Shown: positions 40,849 to 48,872 of the stretch, piece after piece
Position numbering within the stretch: the first letter of the stretch is position 1
Layout: the number at the start of each line of letters is the position of its first letter
Source of the DNA: Salinimicrobium sediminis
Lineage (GTDB): Bacteria > Bacteroidota > Bacteroidia > Flavobacteriales > Flavobacteriaceae
Direction: 5' to 3'
Assembly (NCBI RefSeq): GCF_900215295.1
Contig: NZ_OCMF01000001.1
Coordinates: 372,001 to 436,000 of the forward strand
DNA length: 64,000 nucleotides
Made by a program: the position numbers and the translations under genes
Notes under the pieces: model-generated
Seen by the model: only the letters and a program-made list of their open reading frames with translations
Told to the model about the DNA's origin: nothing
Databases searched by the model: none

Positions 40849-41074
40849 ATTCAAAGGGTTACCGGAGCAAGAGCAATATAATATTACCTTCAATTACGGC
40901 ACTTTTATAGATTACCTGGAGCAGAAAAACAAGAAGTTAGTATTGTATGCCGTTGATCTCTTTTTTGTTCAAGTAGTTTATAACACTACTACTAATAAAA
41001 TTATAAATATTACCTCTTTTAAGACTGGCAAAAGATTATTTAAGTACTCCAACTTCAAAGGCAAAACCCTTTAA
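40829..41074 (+). CDS. Hypothetical element protein, 81 residues
   Basis: No family recognised. Short alpha/beta protein (EFKGLPEQEQYNITFNYGTF, LYAVDLFFVQVVYN). The FNYGTFID-like segment resembles small proteins of unknown role common on Bacteroidota plasmids and elements. Last forward gene before the long noncoding part. Confidence 0.5.
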   Translation: MKITLYEFKGLPEQEQYNITFNYGTFIDYLEQKNKKLVLYAVDLFFVQVVYNTTTNKIINITSFKTGKRLFKYSNFKGKTL

Positions 41075-41789
41075 AAAAATCCAATTATAACCGATAATTA
41101 CGGCAATTTAGCGTTAGATCAACACCCGGTTATACTTCAAATCCTTTAAAGCCGAAAACACCAATCAACCGCAATAATAACGGCAACTTCAGCACTTTTA
41201 CTAAACTTCAATTTAGTGCAGGCTTTTTAATATCTCCCTATCTGTTCGCGCGTATTATACAACCTGTTAAATATGGGTATCTGTTCGCATGTAAGAACCT
41301 GACAAAACCTGACATTTAAAATACTTCATTGGTATCTGTTCGTGCATTAAAACAACGAGGTAACAACGTTGAATTAGTACAAGTTTACTGCAAGGTTAAT
41401 TGTTTCTCGAACGCATAAAAAGAGAATATCTCGCTATCTGTTCGCGCGTATAGATTAGAGCAAAAATAACCTTATTCTAAAATCCGAACAGTACGCGCAC
41501 GCGCGCGAGGAATTGCACCCGGTTAAACTCTATTAAAGCAAACAAAGGTTTTATTACAGTCATAACGCACGCGCGAAAAATCATTAATGATCTTTTTTAA
41601 TTATTCTTTTGATTAATCAAACGTTTTTCAAAAGGTTGTTTTTGACCTGTACACGCAAAGCAGGAATTTAACGAATTGAACGACCTAAAAGAGAATTAAA
41701 CAAATTAGACAGCCTTAAAAAAAAATTACCCTAAGATTACCCTATGTTTTCGGGAACTACGCGCGTGAAGAATTAATTCACTATAAAAT
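41075..41789. other. Noncoding A/T-rich region of the element, candidate replication origin
   Basis: About 700 bases without a supported gene. It contains the iteron-like 17-mers, runs of alternating CG (ACGCGCGCG type) in an otherwise A/T-rich context, and small palindromes such as ATCATTAATGAT and TGATTAATCA. Such features are usual for origins and protein-binding regions. Confidence 0.5.
41239..41451. repeat. Four iteron-like 17-mers (TATCTGTTCGCGCGTAT)
   Basis: Copies at 41239-41255, 41278-41294, 41333-41349 and 41435-41451. The first and last are identical; the middle two keep TATCTGTTCG and vary in the CG tract. All have the same orientation. Confidence 0.75.
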
Positions 41790-42278
41790 TTAAAAAGGCC
41801 AGAAGAAGTACAGGAAGGCAACAATAATACCTAAGGAAACAAGAACAATAAAGCACTTGTTAGAGTTCTTAAAAAGAAAAGAGAAATTTACTTTCATAAT
41901 TGGATATATTTTTTCCGCAGACAAACAGATAGGAGGGGTATCCAATTGAAAGAGATGGTTATTCTGACATAAGTCGAACAAGTAGAATAAACTTACAATT
42001 TATTTTAAGATTTAATTAAGAAATTAAACAATTAATCTTCAGTTGTTTTTTCATTAGGGCAATAGGGGTTAAAACACCTGGAGCAATTAAATAACTACTT
42101 CGCCACCTAATAAATATTTTACTCCAAAAGAAAATTTGAGGGGGGGGTTACCTATTTTCGGGAACCGTAAAAGGGAATTTTCGGAAACCGTAAAAAAGGC
42201 AACAAAGAGTTTTCTTACCCGATAAAAAGAGCAAAGGAGTAAACCGGGTTTAATTGATACTCGAACGCATAAAAAGAG
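41406..42278. repeat. Widely spaced 19-bp direct repeat in the element
   Basis: CTCGAACGCATAAAAAGAG occurs exactly at 41406-41424 and 42260-42278, each preceded by TTAATTG-like bases. Confidence 0.75.
41790..41897 (-). CDS. Possible 35-residue single-helix membrane protein
   Basis: An ATG frame encodes MKVNFSFLFKNSNK followed by one hydrophobic helix (CFIVLVSLGIIVAFLYFFW). It is basic in front and ends directly after the helix. Similar tiny membrane proteins are common on mobile elements, but only composition supports it. The frame is open further upstream without a better start. The remaining bases to the tRNA show direct repeats and no gene. Confidence 0.35.
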   Translation of the reverse strand: MKVNFSFLFKNSNKCFIVLVSLGIIVAFLYFFWPF

Positions 42279-42291
42279 GTAAATAATGATT

Positions 42292-42313
42292 TGTTCGGAA
42301 TATGTTCGGAAGA
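42292..42313. repeat. Two tandem 11-mers, candidate integrase arm sites (right)
   Basis: TGTTCGGAATA and TGTTCGGAAGA, the latter identical to the copies beside the integrase gene. They lie about 55-75 bases inside attR. Confidence 0.6.
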
Positions 42314-42316
42314 TTA

Positions 42317-42364
42317 AATAAAAAAAACCCGCAAAGCCTTGGGGGAAAGGACTATGCAGGTTTT
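42317..42364 (-). terminator. Element-borne terminator for tRNA-Leu
   Basis: Outer arms AAAACCCGCA and TGCAGGTTTT pair with one mismatch, and an inner CCTT/AAGG stem closes the loop. The A-rich left side gives a U-run on the minus-strand transcript. It replaces the terminator displaced to the far end of the element. Confidence 0.6.
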
Positions 42365-42368
42365 CTAA

Positions 42369-42383
42369 GTACTCGGAGCGGGA
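42369..42383. repeat. attR, overlapping the tRNA-Leu 3' end
   Basis: The second GTACTCGGAGCGGGA copy. It covers the acceptor 3' strand and part of the T arm, so the tRNA stays intact after integration. Confidence 0.8.
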
Positions 42384-42455
42384 CTTGAACCCGCACGAAC
42401 ATTGCTGTTCATTGGATTTTAAGTCCAACGTGTCTACCAATTCCACCATCCGAGC
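42370..42455 (-). tRNA. tRNA-Leu (anticodon UAA)
   Basis: 86 bases plus unencoded CCA. GCTCGGA pairs with TCCGAGT (one G-U at the end), the anticodon stem TTGGA/TCCAA encloses CTTAAAA with TAA at its centre, a long variable arm is present, and the T arm GCGGGTTCAAGTCCCGC is regular. The 3' end serves as the att site of the element. Confidence 0.95.
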
Positions 42456-42471
42456 GTGGATTGTAAAATAA

Positions 42472-42491
42472 AAACCCCGGGACCGGGGTTT
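42472..42491 (-). terminator. Terminator between tRNA-Gly and tRNA-Leu
   Basis: 8-bp stem AAACCCCG/CGGGGTTT with a GGAC loop; T/A-rich on both sides, so it may act in both directions. Confidence 0.65.
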
Positions 42492-42501
42492 ATTTCTGGC
42501 C

Positions 42502-42543
42502 GAGCGAAAAACGGCCCCGAAGCCTCGGGGAACCCGCGACCTC
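42502..42543 (-). pseudogene. Remnant of a tRNA-Gly 3' end
   Basis: GAGCGAAAAACGG and AACCCGCGACCTC, both exact pieces of the 3' half of the neighbouring tRNA-Gly, occur here in the same order. The T-loop bases between them are replaced by a 16-base palindrome. It cannot fold as a tRNA. Confidence 0.6.
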
Positions 42544-42567
42544 AAAGAAAGTTTTTCTCGCTTTCAG

Positions 42568-42640
42568 AGCGAAAAACGGGATTCGAACCCGCGACCTCCA
42601 CCTTGGCAAGGTGGCGCTCTACCAACTGAGCTATTTTCGC
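42568..42640 (-). tRNA. tRNA-Gly (anticodon GCC)
   Basis: 73 bases. GCGAAAA pairs with TTTTCGC, the D arm is AGCTCAGTTGGTAGAGC, the anticodon loop reads TTGCCAA between CCACC and GGTGG, and the T arm is CGGGTTCGAATCCCG. No CCA is encoded. Confidence 0.96.
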
Positions 42641-42777
42641 ATTTCTAAAGAACGTCCCACCATTGGTGAGTATTGCGGTGCAAATTTAATATATTTCTGA
42701 AACTGGCAAAGATTTTTTTAGCAAAAATAAACAGTAAAAAAAGACCTCTGAAAGCCTGGTGCCTTTTAAACCTTTAG

Positions 42778-45402
42778 CTATGCGATTCCGGCATTTTGCC
42801 TGCTGGTAAGCATTCGCTTGATCTCATTTAATTTCATAAGGGCTTCTACAGGGGTAAGCGTGTCAATATCTGTATGAAGGATCTCCTCCTTTAGCTCCTC
42901 CAGAATTGGATCATCCAGATTAAAGAAACTCAGTTGCATATCTTCCTCCAGCGATTTTTTTAATTTTTTGCTGTTATCCTGCATGCCATGTGAGGCTTCA
43001 AGTTTTTCTAAAATTTTGTTTGCCCGTCTTATTACCTGCTGCGGCATACCCGCCATTCTTGCCACATGTATTCCAAAACTGTGTTCACTCCCTCCAGGCA
43101 CCAGTTTTCGTAAAAACAGAACGTTGTCTTGCAACTCCTTTACGGAGACATTAAAGTTCTTAATACGTTTAAAAGTTTCACTCATATCATTAAGCTCATG
43201 ATAATGAGTAGCAAAAAGGGTCTTAGCCCTTGCCGGGTGCTCATGCAGATATTCGGTAATAGCCCAGGCAATAGAGATCCCGTCATAGGTACTTGTACCT
43301 CGACCAATTTCGTCGAGGAGCACAAGGCTTCTTTGAGAGAGGTTATTTAAAATACTCGCAGTCTCATTCATTTCTACCATAAAAGTAGATTCTCCCATAG
43401 AGATATTATCACTGGCCCCGACCCTGGTAAAGATCTTATCAACCAGGCCGATTTTCACGGCATCGGCAGGTACAAAACTTCCCATTTGAGCTAAGAGGAC
43501 AATGAGGGCAGTTTGACGTAGAATAGCAGACTTACCACTCATATTAGGACCTGTGATCATAATGATTTGCTGGCTTTCTCTATCAAGGAATATGTCATTA
43601 GCTACATAAGATTCAGAAATTGGAAGTTGTTTCTCAATGACAGGATGCCTGCCATTGTTTATTTCCAATTCATAGGAATCATCTATTTCGGGTTTACAGT
43701 AATTATTAGAAACAGCCTGATGGGCAAAAGAGCACAGGCAATCGATTTGCCCTATTAGAACAGCATTTTGCTGTACCGGCTGAATGTAGTCTCCAATCCA
43801 CACTACAAGACTATTAAAGATCTCCTGTTCCAGCTGCAGGATTTTCTCTTCGGCCCCCAATATCTTCGCTTCATACTCCTTTAGCTCCTGGGTGATATAG
43901 CGTTCGGCATTTACCAGGGTTTGTTTTCGGGTCCAATCCTGGGGCACTTTATCCTTATGGGAATTCCTGACTTCAATATAGTAACCAAAAACATTATTGC
44001 TGCCGATCTTCAAAGAGCCTATTCCGGTTGCGGCACTTTCCCTTTCTATGATTTTATCGAGATAATCCTTCCCTGAAAATGCTATTTTTCGCAGCTCATC
44101 GAGTTCGGCAGAAAAGCCCGGGGCAATCGTATTTCCTTTGGCAATATTTACCGGCGCCTCTTCAAACAAGGTTTCTTTTATCTTGCTTCTTAAAAGATCA
44201 CAGCCCTGCAGAGTATCTCCCAACACCTGCAGCGCTTCATCCTTTGAAGCCGAAGCTAAGGTTTTAACGGGAATTACTGCTTCCAGGGAGTTTTTAAGTT
44301 GTACTACTTCCCGCGGACAGACCTTTCCTGTTGCCACTTTTGAAATTAGCCTCTCCAGATCGCTTATTTTTTTTATGTGATTCCTCATCTCCCGAAGCAA
44401 TTCGGGATCTTTTGAAAAATATTCCACCACCTGATGCCGTTTTCTGATTTTATCGGCATTTTTAAGAGGCAGAGCCAGCCATCGCTTGAGCATTCTCCCA
44501 CCCATAGGAGAAATAGTGTGATCTATGACATCAAGTAAGGTGACTGCATTTTGAGCATGTGAGTTATAGAGTTCGAGGTTACGTATGGTAAATCTATCCA
44601 TCCAAACATACTCCTCTTCGGCAATGCGGGAAATAGTGGTGATATGCTGTAGCCGGTGATGTTGAGTTTCCCCAAGATAATAAAGCACCGCTCCCGCTGC
44701 GACCACTCCATCTTCAAGATGCTCCACTCCAAATCCTTTAAGGGATTTCGTCCCGAAATGGGAATTTAAGGTTTCATAGGCATAGTCTTTTTTATAGACC
44801 CAGTCTTCCAGGAAAAAAACATGTTGCTCTTCCCCAAAAATTTTAAAAAATTCCTTCTTCCGCTGCTTAGGCACTAAAACTTCACTCGGCCTGAAATTTT
44901 GAAGCAGCTTGTCTATATATTCTTCGGAACCCTCGGCAGTAAGAAATTCTCCTGTAGAAACATCTAAAAAGGAAATTCCAAGAGCCTTTTTTCCGAAGTG
45001 CACTGCACAAAGAAAATTGTTGCTTTTGCTTTGCAGCACTTCATCATTCATGGATACTCCCGGCGTCACCAACTCGGTCACCCCCCGCTTCACTATTTTT
45101 TTGGTAAGTTTTGGATCCTCAAGTTGATCACAAATTGCCACCCGTTCTCCTGCCTTTACTAGTTTTGGCAGGTACGTATTCAGTGAGTGATGTGGAAATC
45201 CAGCCAATTCACTGCGTTCACTTCCATTATTGCGATTGGTAAGCACAATGTTAAGTATACGTGCAGCCCTAACTGCATCTTCTCCAAAAGTCTCATAGAA
45301 ATCCCCAACACGAAACAACAACATGGCATCGGGATATTTCCTCTTGATCCTGTTGTATTGCTGCATTAATGGGGTTTCCTTCTTTTCGGCTTTATTTGAC
45401 AC
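42778..45402 (-). CDS. mutS: DNA mismatch repair protein MutS
   Basis: 874 residues, full MutS1 length. The mismatch-reading motif is in [16 protein letters not shown] (Phe-x-Glu, about residues 34-36). The lever and clamp regions follow, then the ATPase with Walker [10 protein letters not shown] (about 620), [26 protein letters not shown] and ATHYHEL. The C-terminal helices end in a beta-clamp-like region. It recognises base mismatches and small loops and recruits MutL. Single gene upstream of the tRNA pair; the 276-bp gap before it is A/T-rich. Confidence 0.98.
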   Translation of the reverse strand: MSNKAEKKETPLMQQYNRIKRKYPDAMLLFRVGDFYETFGEDAVRAARILNIVLTNRNNGSERSELAGFPHHSLNTYLPKLVKAGERVAICDQLEDPKLTKKIVKRGVTELVTPGVSMNDEVLQSKSNNFLCAVHFGKKALGISFLDVSTGEFLTAEGSEEYIDKLLQNFRPSEVLVPKQRKKEFFKIFGEEQHVFFLEDWVYKKDYAYETLNSHFGTKSLKGFGVEHLEDGVVAAGAVLYYLGETQHHRLQHITTISRIAEEEYVWMDRFTIRNLELYNSHAQNAVTLLDVIDHTISPMGGRMLKRWLALPLKNADKIRKRHQVVEYFSKDPELLREMRNHIKKISDLERLISKVATGKVCPREVVQLKNSLEAVIPVKTLASASKDEALQVLGDTLQGCDLLRSKIKETLFEEAPVNIAKGNTIAPGFSAELDELRKIAFSGKDYLDKIIERESAATGIGSLKIGSNNVFGYYIEVRNSHKDKVPQDWTRKQTLVNAERYITQELKEYEAKILGAEEKILQLEQEIFNSLVVWIGDYIQPVQQNAVLIGQIDCLCSFAHQAVSNNYCKPEIDDSYELEINNGRHPVIEKQLPISESYVANDIFLDRESQQIIMITGPNMSGKSAILRQTALIVLLAQMGSFVPADAVKIGLVDKIFTRVGASDNISMGESTFMVEMNETASILNNLSQRSLVLLDEIGRGTSTYDGISIAWAITEYLHEHPARAKTLFATHYHELNDMSETFKRIKNFNVSVKELQDNVLFLRKLVPGGSEHSFGIHVARMAGMPQQVIRRANKILEKLEASHGMQDNSKKLKKSLEEDMQLSFFNLDDPILEELKEEILHTDIDTLTPVEALMKLNEIKRMLTSRQNAGIA

Positions 45403-45480
45403 GCTGTAATTTTTAGTGAAGGTAAAAATATAACATCTCCTTCTTTAAAGATAATCTTCCCTTTCTTGATTTTCAAACTT

Positions 45481-45501
45481 TTATCCACAGCCTGTGGAGA
45501 A
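45481..45501. promoter_or_regulatory. Inverted pair of DnaA-box-like 9-mers
   Basis: TTATCCACA, the perfect DnaA box, is followed after three bases by the complement of TTCTCCACA. Both lie in the A/T-rich gap between divergent mutS and the beta-helix gene. The pair also forms a small hairpin. Only two boxes are seen, too few to call an origin. Confidence 0.35.
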
Positions 45502-45678
45502 TTTTTTCTTAGAAAGCTAAAATTTTTAAATCCAGCTCCTACAAAGGTTAAGAAGATTTTGATAAGAATATTCCTACCTAACTTACTGCCATTCAAAAAC
45601 ATAAATTGTGCATTTCATCGAATTTTTTTGCAGTTTGACTGATTTAGTTCTTTATTTGCTTTGTGAAATGAATGAACT

Positions 45679-48171
45679 ATGAAGAAAAATTTTACTCCTG
45701 GAAATTCTGTATCTCAAAACCTTAAGTTTTTCTTAACCTTTTTTGAAGGAAGAATTTTGGTTTTCTTTATGTCTTCAATCTTATTGCTTTCCTGCACAAA
45801 AGATGAAATTGAAGATCTTAATCTCGAAACCACCCCCCCTGTTGAAGCTAATAAAGAAACCCACCTCTATAAAGGTGTTTTTGCCAGTCAGCATTCCGGT
45901 AACAGGGGAACAATTGAAATTCACCTTACACGGGATGAAAAGAATTCCGAAGAGATCCTGGAAGGCAATGCCCTCTTAACACTTCACACCGGAGAGACCT
46001 ATAAAGCTAACCTCACTTCGAACAAATCTACCAACAAGATGGCCGAAGACTTTAAGGTCTTCTTTTATTCCCAGGATATGGAATTCAGCTTTTATCTTGA
46101 TGAAAATGATGTTCCCATTGTTGCAGACGTGGTGATCAATGATCAATCGGGATCGGTTGTTGTTGCAGAACATACTGCCGACTCTCCAGTTACTCCTGTA
46201 ACCGGCGTTTACAGATGTACCAACTGCGAAAATCAAACCTCAACTTTAGACGGCATTCCATTAAATAATAATGACCGCGTATTCAATATGTTGTTGACCA
46301 CTAAAGACGGACAAACAGGATTAACGATTCAGGCAGTGCTCGGTTCCCTTATCAATGCTCAATTGGTGGTGGAAGAAGCCTGTACCACAGATGGCCGTTA
46401 CACCTTTTGCACCCTTAAAGGAGGCGCTAATGCCACCACAGAACCGGTTCAATGGTCCGGGATCCACCGGTATACTACAGACGCTACTGAGGCCGATGCC
46501 TGCTCAACCCTCTGGGGAAATCTTACCTTTAACTCCCCAAATAACGGAGTTATTGAAGCTGAATTTATAAGTGATAACACCTGTTCTAACAACACCTACT
46601 ATGTAAGTGCTGCAGGAGATGATAATAATTCCGGATTAACTCCAAATGATGCCTGGAAAACTATTCAAAAAGTAAACAGCATTACCGTGAAACCCGGGGA
46701 TGCAGTGCTTTTTGAAGGAGGAAAGACTTTTAACGGAAGCCTTAAATTCGACAGCAACGATGCTAACGGAGGTTCAAATGCTGTTACCGTTTCATCTTAC
46801 GGAACCGGAAGAGCTACTATTTCTTCTGGAACTGCTCATGGAATAGATATATACAACACCGCCGGATTCAAGATCAACAACCTTATTGTTTCAGGTACTC
46901 CTGGTGAAAAAAACTCAGGAATACAGTTTTACACCGATCTGGATGGAGATGTGAAATTTGATTTCGCCGAAGTGAAAAATGTTGAGGTTCATGGCTTCAG
47001 CGATTTCGGAATTGTCTTTGGCTCATGGAAATATCAATCTGTAAATAATTCGGGATTCAAAAATGTGGTGGTCGAAAATGCCAGGGTCTATGACATCATG
47101 AATGTTGGAATAGGTTCCTACGGAAATTTTTCCGCCTCTAAGACCGGATATGCACATTCAAACATAGTGGTTCGCAAGTGTGAAGTATTCAACATTACCG
47201 GAAATCCGGCGATAACAGAAAAACACACCGGCAATGGGATCATGTTGTCAGACGTTCAGAATTCAGTGATAGAATATTCCACAGCCTATAATTCCGGTCA
47301 ATTAAATGCCAATTCCAATGGAGGCCCGGTAGGGATCTGGTATTGGGATGCAGACAATGTAACTATTCAATATAATGAAGTTTACGGAATGAAATCGGGC
47401 ACCAAAAAAGATGGTGGCGGCTTTGATCTGGATGGTGGGGTAACCAATGGTACTATGCAGTATAACTATTCTCATAACAATTATGGAGCGGGTTATCTTA
47501 TAGGCCAGTTTGGAGGAGCACGACCAATGCGCAATATTAAAGTAAGATATAACGTGAGTGAAAATGATGCAGCTACCAATGGAGGAAGCATCTATCTCTT
47601 CAACGGAGCATCACCTGCTTCTATGAAAGACATCTTTGTCTATAACAACACGCTTTATATCGAAGAAAAAGCTTCGAACACTGCTACCGCTGCAATAAAA
47701 CTCCTGAAATGGCAAACGATGAGCGAAAACATCAATTTCCATAACAACATTCTGGTAGCCGAAAACGGCGCCGATTTGGTACAGGTTCCTTCAGGGTACC
47801 ATGCCAATTTCTTCGGAAATCTCTATCATACTTCCGGCACCTTCAACATCAGCTATAAAGGAATTTCTTATGGATCCCTGGCTTCCTTCCGCACTACACA
47901 AAATGAGATTTATAACGGAAACGAAGCAGGAATTGAGGCAGACCCTCTGCTACAGGCTCCCGGAGAAGGCGGAACGATAGGTTTTGGCAACTCACTTACA
48001 AACCTTTCAGCTTATAAATTACAAACCAATTCCCCTGCCATCGATGCCGGAATCTCATTCTCAGAGGAGTCAGTTGAAAATGACTTTTACGGAAACAATT
48101 TATCCACTAATTCCATTCCAGAAGTGGGAGCCCATGGAAATTTAAGCACTGGAGCAGTAGCTTCTAATTAA
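45679..48171 (+). CDS. Right-handed parallel beta-helix lipoprotein
   Basis: 830 residues. A long hydrophobic N-terminus ends in the lipobox LLLSCTKDE (cysteine about residue 39). Residues 50-300 form two beta-rich parts with cysteine pairs (GVYRCTNCENQ, VVEEACTTDGRYTFC). From YYVSAAGDDNNSGLTPNDAW (about 312) a DUF1565-like beta-helix begins with repeated turns (NIVVRKCEVFNI, NSVIEYSTAYNSG, NVTIQYNEVYGM). The end has SPAIDAG and GNNLS-NSIPEVGAHG, as in polysaccharide-lyase-like surface proteins. It may bind or cleave a polysaccharide, but no catalytic residues can be assigned. Start chosen as the first ATG giving a signal; Met31 is too close to the lipobox. Confidence 0.85.
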   Translation: MKKNFTPGNSVSQNLKFFLTFFEGRILVFFMSSILLLSCTKDEIEDLNLETTPPVEANKETHLYKGVFASQHSGNRGTIEIHLTRDEKNSEEILEGNALLTLHTGETYKANLTSNKSTNKMAEDFKVFFYSQDMEFSFYLDENDVPIVADVVINDQSGSVVVAEHTADSPVTPVTGVYRCTNCENQTSTLDGIPLNNNDRVFNMLLTTKDGQTGLTIQAVLGSLINAQLVVEEACTTDGRYTFCTLKGGANATTEPVQWSGIHRYTTDATEADACSTLWGNLTFNSPNNGVIEAEFISDNTCSNNTYYVSAAGDDNNSGLTPNDAWKTIQKVNSITVKPGDAVLFEGGKTFNGSLKFDSNDANGGSNAVTVSSYGTGRATISSGTAHGIDIYNTAGFKINNLIVSGTPGEKNSGIQFYTDLDGDVKFDFAEVKNVEVHGFSDFGIVFGSWKYQSVNNSGFKNVVVENARVYDIMNVGIGSYGNFSASKTGYAHSNIVVRKCEVFNITGNPAITEKHTGNGIMLSDVQNSVIEYSTAYNSGQLNANSNGGPVGIWYWDADNVTIQYNEVYGMKSGTKKDGGGFDLDGGVTNGTMQYNYSHNNYGAGYLIGQFGGARPMRNIKVRYNVSENDAATNGGSIYLFNGASPASMKDIFVYNNTLYIEEKASNTATAAIKLLKWQTMSENINFHNNILVAENGADLVQVPSGYHANFFGNLYHTSGTFNISYKGISYGSLASFRTTQNEIYNGNEAGIEADPLLQAPGEGGTIGFGNSLTNLSAYKLQTNSPAIDAGISFSEESVENDFYGNNLSTNSIPEVGAHGNLSTGAVASN

Positions 48172-48198
48172 TTCCCCCATTATTAGATTTGCTGCTTA

Positions 48199-48229
48199 AA
48201 AGCCACTCCTCCCCAAGAGTGGCTTTTTA
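48199..48229 (+). terminator. Terminator of the beta-helix gene
   Basis: 10-bp stem AAAGCCACTC/GAGTGGCTTT, 8-base loop, five T. Confidence 0.85.
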
Positions 48230-48235
48230 ATTTTC

Positions 48236-48243
48236 TATTTTTG
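48236..48243 (+). promoter_or_regulatory. -7 element giving a predicted leaderless mRNA
   Basis: TATTTTTG with exactly four bases to the ATG. With the usual 4-6 base distance to the start site, transcription would begin at or next to the start codon. Confidence 0.5.
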
Positions 48244-48247
48244 CCAA

Positions 48248-48787
48248 ATGGAAAAACGTAAGCTTAAGAACAGCGAACTTGACAGAAAATCTACCGAAGA
48301 ATTTAAGTCGGCAGAAAAGACTCCTGTAATTATCATTTTAGATAACATAAGAAGCCTCAACAATATAGGCTCCGTCTTTAGAACAGCAGACGCTTTCTTA
48401 ATTGAGAAGATCTGGCTTTGTGGTATTACTGCCACACCTCCCCATAAGGACATTCACAAAACCGCTTTGGGAGCTACAGATACTGTAGATTGGGAGTATA
48501 CTGAAGATGCCCTGGAACTGGTAAAGCGGTTACAGCAGGAGAAAACAAAGGTTTATTCTGTAGAACAGGCCGAAAATGCGATTTTCCTATATGATTTTAG
48601 CCCCAAAAAAGATGAGAAATATGCCCTGGTCTTTGGGAATGAAGTCAAAGGCGTGCAGCAAGAGATAGTTTCCGCAAGCGACGGCGTGATTGAGATCCCC
48701 CAACTTGGCAGCAAACATTCCCTGAATATTGCCGTAAGCGCTGGAGTAGTGCTGTGGGATGTATTTTCGAAGATAAATTCATTATAA
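48248..48787 (+). CDS. SpoU/TrmH family RNA 2'-O-methyltransferase
   Basis: 179 residues, a knotted SPOUT methyltransferase without extra RNA-binding domain. Motif 1 is LDNIRSLNNIGSVFRTADAF with the catalytic arginine, motif 2 is ALVFGNEVKGV (about 129-139) and motif 3 is IEIPQLGSKHSLNIAVSAGVVLW, which closes the SAM-binding knot. It methylates a ribose 2'-OH in tRNA or rRNA; the target position cannot be told. The promoter element sits four bases before the ATG. It converges on the FolK-kinase gene across a repeat array. Confidence 0.93.
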   Translation: MEKRKLKNSELDRKSTEEFKSAEKTPVIIILDNIRSLNNIGSVFRTADAFLIEKIWLCGITATPPHKDIHKTALGATDTVDWEYTEDALELVKRLQQEKTKVYSVEQAENAIFLYDFSPKKDEKYALVFGNEVKGVQQEIVSASDGVIEIPQLGSKHSLNIAVSAGVVLWDVFSKINSL

Positions 48788-48793
48788 TAGAGG

Positions 48794-48868
48794 TTGGTCG
48801 ATAGTCGGGGCCTTTGCGCCGCCTGCGGGTGTCTGCGCAAAACTCGCAACTGGCAACTCGCAACTTTT
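48794..48868. repeat. 7-nt-period arrays between converging genes
   Basis: TTGGTCG ATAGTCG at the start, and AACTCGC AACTGGC-type units at 48841-48868, with a GC-rich palindrome-like stretch between. Confidence 0.65.
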
Positions 48869-48872
48869 TCAA

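Larger units (their letters stand above)
34717..42383. mobile_element. Integrated mobile element in the 3' end of tRNA-Leu(UAA), about 7.7 kb
   Basis: Bounded by two copies of the 15-mer GTACTCGGAGCGGGA; the right copy is the 3' end of an intact tRNA-Leu gene. It holds a tyrosine integrase next to the left end, a MerR-like HTH (possible excisionase), a gpII/RstA-like replication initiator, hypothetical genes, one DUF4468 lipoprotein on the opposite strand and a long noncoding right part with iteron-like repeats. It is more A/T-rich by eye than its flanks and lacks the 7-nt repeats seen elsewhere. No conjugation, capsid or Zot-like gene is seen, so it is likely an integrated rolling-circle plasmid or a satellite-type element. 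Confidence 0.85.

Noticed and set aside
34717-42383. A complete inovirus-like prophage
   Set aside because: Despite the RstA-like initiator there is no Zot-like ATPase, coat protein series or adhesin recognisable.
42087-42545. A 152-codon minus-strand frame across the tRNA-Leu region
   Set aside because: It reads through the whole tRNA-Leu gene, its terminator and the tRNA-Gly remnant, and the translation has no protein-like pattern.
45366-45602. A 78-codon minus-strand frame upstream of mutS
   Set aside because: It overlaps the mutS start in another frame, has no recognisable domain and covers the A/T-rich promoter gap.
45403-45678. Chromosomal replication origin near mutS
   Set aside because: Only one perfect and one imperfect DnaA box; no box cluster and no dnaA or other origin-associated genes nearby.
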